From the NCBI RefSeq assembly GCF_000760695.4, contig NZ_JHEG04000001.1, positions 4,236,895-4,300,894 on the forward strand: a DNA stretch of 64,000 nt. Reading direction: 5' to 3'. Shown here piece after piece: positions 61,686 through 64,000 of this stretch. The DNA comes from Tolypothrix bouteillei VB521301. Its GTDB lineage: Bacteria > Cyanobacteriota > Cyanobacteriia > Cyanobacteriales > Nostocaceae. The notes beneath the pieces were generated by a model, which worked only from the letters and a program-made list of their open reading frames with translations, was not told where the DNA came from and ran no database searches. Every line of letters starts with the position of its first letter. The first letter of the stretch is position 1. A program made the position numbers and the translations under genes.

Positions 61686-61704
61686 ATGTAAGTGGCACTT
61701 GCAT
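61686..61704. promoter_or_regulatory. Operator 2 of the TetR fusion
   Basis: ATGTAAGTGGCACTTGCAT: same palindrome with one mismatch in the arms. It lies 63 bp before the desaturase start, in its promoter zone. Confidence 0.78.
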
Positions 61705-61767
61705 CCTCTACTCCTACTTTAGCTCTCTCCCCTAGTTTTTACTGTACTTATATCAAAGGAACAATTC

Positions 61768-62616
61768 ATGACTACAAACTCAGATGTGGCTGTCGATAAG
61801 CAGTCACTGGCTCTGAGCTGGACTAACGTGGCATTTTTCGGTACGATTCATGCCCTGGCAATGCTCGCTCCCTGGTATTTTTCTTGGTCTGCTTTAGCAA
61901 TCACAATATTCTTGCACTGGTTATTTGGCAGTATTGGAATTTGCCTGGGCTATCACCGACTTTTGAGCCACCGCAGTTTTTCTGTACCAAAATGGTTGGA
62001 ATATGCGATCGCCACATTGGGAGCTCTTGCCATGCAAGGAGGACCAACCTTTTGGATAGCAGGACATCGGCTGCACCACGCCCATACAGAGAACACAGAC
62101 AAAGATCCTTACTCTTCCCGACGTGGTTTTTGGTGGAGCCACATGCTCTGGATATTGTATCCGCGATCCGAGTTTTTTGACCCCGAACATTACAAAAGAT
62201 TCGCCCCAGAAATACAGCGCGATCCATATTATCGTTGGTTAGATCGTTACTTCTTACTGCTGCAAATACCTCTTGGTATCTTACTGTACGCTTTAGGAGG
62301 TTGGAGTTTTATTATTTTCGGAGTTTTTCTCAGAGCTGTTGTGCTTTGGCACACCACCTGGCTCATTAATTCTGCAACCCACATCAGAGGTTACCGCAAT
62401 TTCCAATTAGATGACAATTCTCGAAATCTTTGGTGGGCAGCAATTTTAACTTATGGAGAAGGTTGGCATAACAATCATCACGCTCACCCAAATGTTGCAA
62501 AAGCTGGCTTGCATTGGTGGGAAATAGATATGACTTGGTGGGCAATTAAAGTTCTGCAAAATTTGGGATTAGCTACGAAAGTCAACCTATTTCCAAGATC
62601 CAAAGCAGGAATTTAG
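61768..62616 (+). CDS. desC: Delta-9-type acyl-lipid/acyl-CoA desaturase
   Basis: A 282-residue membrane diiron desaturase that puts a double bond into a fatty acyl chain. Three histidine boxes are intact: HRLLSH, GHRLHHAH and GWHNNHHAH. Four hydrophobic helices and the WWSHMLWILYP segment are typical of the DesC group. A ribosome site (AAAGGA) is eight bases before the ATG. The gene is divergent from a TetR-fusion gene with two operators between, so expression is probably repressed until an acyl or related signal releases the repressor (inference by analogy with TetR/FabR-type control). Confidence 0.92.
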   Translation: MTTNSDVAVDKQSLALSWTNVAFFGTIHALAMLAPWYFSWSALAITIFLHWLFGSIGICLGYHRLLSHRSFSVPKWLEYAIATLGALAMQGGPTFWIAGHRLHHAHTENTDKDPYSSRRGFWWSHMLWILYPRSEFFDPEHYKRFAPEIQRDPYYRWLDRYFLLLQIPLGILLYALGGWSFIIFGVFLRAVVLWHTTWLINSATHIRGYRNFQLDDNSRNLWWAAILTYGEGWHNNHHAHPNVAKAGLHWWEIDMTWWAIKVLQNLGLATKVNLFPRSKAGI

Positions 62617-62952
62617 TCATTTAAGTTCCGATAATACAACCTCTACTCTTCTCTTCGTGCTCTTTGCGTCTTCTTGGTTAAAAAATGTTTTTGAACCGCA
62701 AAGACGCGAAGAAAGCAAAGGTTAGATGTCGAAGCTCGGGCAGAATTTTCCTAATTTTTGAGCCACCTTGACAGAGCTAGTACACGAAGGCAGAAGTACG
62801 ATGGCAGAGGGCAGAAGGCGCAAAAGCTTTAACTGTAAGCTTTTTCTGTGTCACTAATGGTTGCTTTATTTACGCCGTGCTGTACTAGGTAGGGCTAAAG
62901 CCTACCATCTCACTTTAAACGTAGCCCATTATTCTAATGTTGGTGAGTAAGA
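62617..62952. repeat. Intergenic region with a dispersed inverted-repeat element
   Basis: At 62640-62722 a CTTCGTGCTCTTTGCGTCTTCTTGG arm in two parts and a GAACCGCAAAGACGCGAAGAA arm face each other around TTAAAAAATGTTTTT. This type of element is frequent in Nostocales genomes. The remainder holds no gene I can support. Confidence 0.55.
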
Positions 62953-63357
62953 TTAGAAACGACGGTAAGGCGATCGCCATCTGTAATAGTGTGGATATGA
63001 TGGGCGATCGTTAACAATTACAGGATTAATCACCGTTGAGTTTCTAATTTGAGGATTGACTAAAACAGGGTTAACAATCGTGGAGTCAATAATCTTGTGT
63101 CCTCCATAAGAGTATGGGTAATAACCCTGTGGGTATACGTTACTGTTGTATTTCGGTGGTAAACCTGTGGCGGGATTTACAGGTATAGGAGTTGAAATAG
63201 GGCTACCGTAAATATAATTACCAACAGTGGGGGCTTGAGGAACTACGTAAGTGTTACCACCATTGATGTCTACCCAATTTGCTGAAGCAGGAGCCGTTGT
63301 GAGTGCTACTACGGCTGCGATCGAGCCCAACCCAAGTAAACTTCGTTGCCAATACAT
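62953..63357 (-). CDS. Small secreted hypothetical protein
   Basis: A 134-residue protein with a clear signal peptide (LLGLGSIAAVVALTTAPASA, cut near residue 26). The mature part is rich in Pro, Tyr, Asn and Val, with an internal repeat (STIVNPVLVN / STVINPVIVN) and a Tyr/Arg-rich end (YRWRSPYRRF). No Cys. I recognise no family. A periplasmic or surface protein is likely. Single-gene unit. Confidence 0.75.
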   Translation of the reverse strand: MYWQRSLLGLGSIAAVVALTTAPASANWVDINGGNTYVVPQAPTVGNYIYGSPISTPIPVNPATGLPPKYNSNVYPQGYYPYSYGGHKIIDSTIVNPVLVNPQIRNSTVINPVIVNDRPSYPHYYRWRSPYRRF

Positions 63358-63471
63358 AATTCTTAAGTGTTTTTTCTTAAATAAGAATATTTAATTAAGT
63401 ATATCATTTTTTGACAATATTGATAATGATACGTAGTTTGTCAGTCCTGAATGCGTTCTTCTCGTATTTCA

Positions 63472-63690
63472 TCAATGAAGGTTCTGCTGAACACTCAAGT
63501 CTGGTCTGCCAATAGCGATCGCCATATCGCCGCTCACCTTGTATACCCATTTGTCCGTGACTACCCGATATTTTGGTAACAATTTGGGAATCAAGTCTTT
63601 AGCTAGCGCCGCTATCAAGTGGTTGTGGAAATCTGACCAGTAATCTGATTGTTCGAGATAAGGGTTCATCCCAGGAAATGGGTTAGGCAT
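63472..63690 (-). pseudogene. Truncated DUF4058 protein
   Basis: A 72-residue remnant beginning MPNPFPGMNPYLEQSDYW, the typical DUF4058 start, and continuing through LIPKLLPKYRVVTDKWVYKV and IAIGRPDLSVQQ. DUF4058 proteins are usually near 240-280 residues; here the frame ends just after the first conserved block. The rest is missing, apart from a possible fragment (EIREERIQD, minus strand near 63435-63465). Confidence 0.7.
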
Positions 63691-63858
63691 ATTTCAACTC
63701 ACCGATCGCTGGTCACTATTTAAGATGCTAGCAAAACCTACATTGATATAGCTGATATAGCTATTGGCTGAAGAGCATCCCAGTCAGTAAAAAAATATGA
63801 CTCCCAATGGTCGCCACTGTTGGCAAAATAAAGACAGTGCCGATTTTTTGTGTGCAAA

Positions 63859-64000
63859 GTGAGTTCTGAAAGTTTAGAAATAGCTAAAATTAGGTATCAA
63901 GCTGGGAGAATTGCTTTTGAAAAAGGGCAATATCGGGAAGCTGTCGAACAACTCTCAAAAGCAAGCGACCTTCTAGCCCCCAATTCTCGTCTTGCTGGGG
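63859..64000 (+). CDS. TPR protein, 5' end (runs off the window)
   Basis: An open frame to the window end. It begins SSESLEIAKIRYQAGRIAFE and continues with EKGQYREAVEQLSKASDLLAPNSRLAG, one tetratricopeptide repeat, as in a cyanobacterial TPR protein of unknown role. Start is probably the GTG at 63859; a GTG at 63850 is also in frame. No clear ribosome site. Confidence 0.65.
   Translation, partial: MSSESLEIAKIRYQAGRIAFEKGQYREAVEQLSKASDLLAPNSRLAG

Overview
The window looks like chromosomal DNA of a filamentous, probably heterocyst-forming cyanobacterium (Nostocales). The evidence is frequent GCGATCGC (HIP1) octamers, heptanucleotide STRR arrays of the ATTAGCC type between genes, plant-type PetF ferredoxins, a biliverdin reductase, an SLH-domain porin, and a Cox3/ARTO-type terminal oxidase operon. 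I see no rRNA, tRNA or CRISPR array. The species cannot be fixed from this sequence.

Layout. 0-10 kb: a response regulator (cut by the window edge) divergent from a CHASE3 histidine kinase, a ZIP metal transporter, a FUSC-type exporter, then an HTH protein plus a 1173-residue hybrid kinase lying between a perfect 15-bp inverted repeat. 9.6-15.9 kb: a minus-strand operon of two DUF2231 membrane proteins, oxidase subunits II, I and III, a small membrane protein and a type II NADH dehydrogenase. Subunit II lacks the CuA cysteines and subunit I has the A2-type YSHPxVY motif, so this reads as a short NADH-to-quinol-to-oxygen chain. 16-20.5 kb: decayed remnants of a GH15 glycosidase and a histidine kinase, a Tat-exported PhoD phosphatase, and a complete IS200/IS605 element (tnpA and tnpB divergent) whose right end starts directly after the phoD stop. 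20.7-26.5 kb: a Na+/H+ antiporter, a DUF389 protein with a NarL-type regulator, a histidine kinase, and an odd secreted Cys-rich repeat protein whose flanks are duplicated. 26.6-36.9 kb: two exported hydrolases, an M20 amidohydrolase, BioD, a Ser/Thr kinase, PRPP synthetase, a DUF4142 lipoprotein and a beta/gamma-crystallin. 37-43.7 kb: a ferredoxin-like aldo/keto reductase, a bifunctional nuclease, riboflavin synthase, an M23 peptidase, BirA and PgeF. 43.7-50.4 kb: a TnpB fragment, an AraC regulator, a MarR-Crp regulator pair with SlyA-like palindromes before each gene, an SLH porin and rubrerythrin. 50.7-57.3 kb: DUF1350, a phosphatase/STAS pair, a dead kinase fragment, an HTH/GrpE-like protein, sulfiredoxin and a SpoIID protein. 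57.4-64 kb: tandemly duplicated petF genes, BvdR, a TetR protein fused to an inactive tyrosine-recombinase fold divergent from an acyl desaturase, a small secreted protein, a DUF4058 remnant and the start of a TPR protein.

How genes work together. Several control circuits can be read from the DNA: two 19-bp palindromes between the TetR fusion and the desaturase; a 13-bp motif present twice before rubrerythrin and once before sulfiredoxin, suggesting one peroxide-responsive regulator; and TTAGCCAGCTAA palindromes before marR and crp. Oxidative stress and respiration recur as themes (rubrerythrin, sulfiredoxin, ARTO, NDH-2, ferredoxins), but the genes are mostly short units and not one large system. 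The most novel-looking items are the TetR-recombinase fusion with its operators, the shared rubrerythrin/sulfiredoxin motif, and the Cys-rich repeat gene with duplicated flanks.
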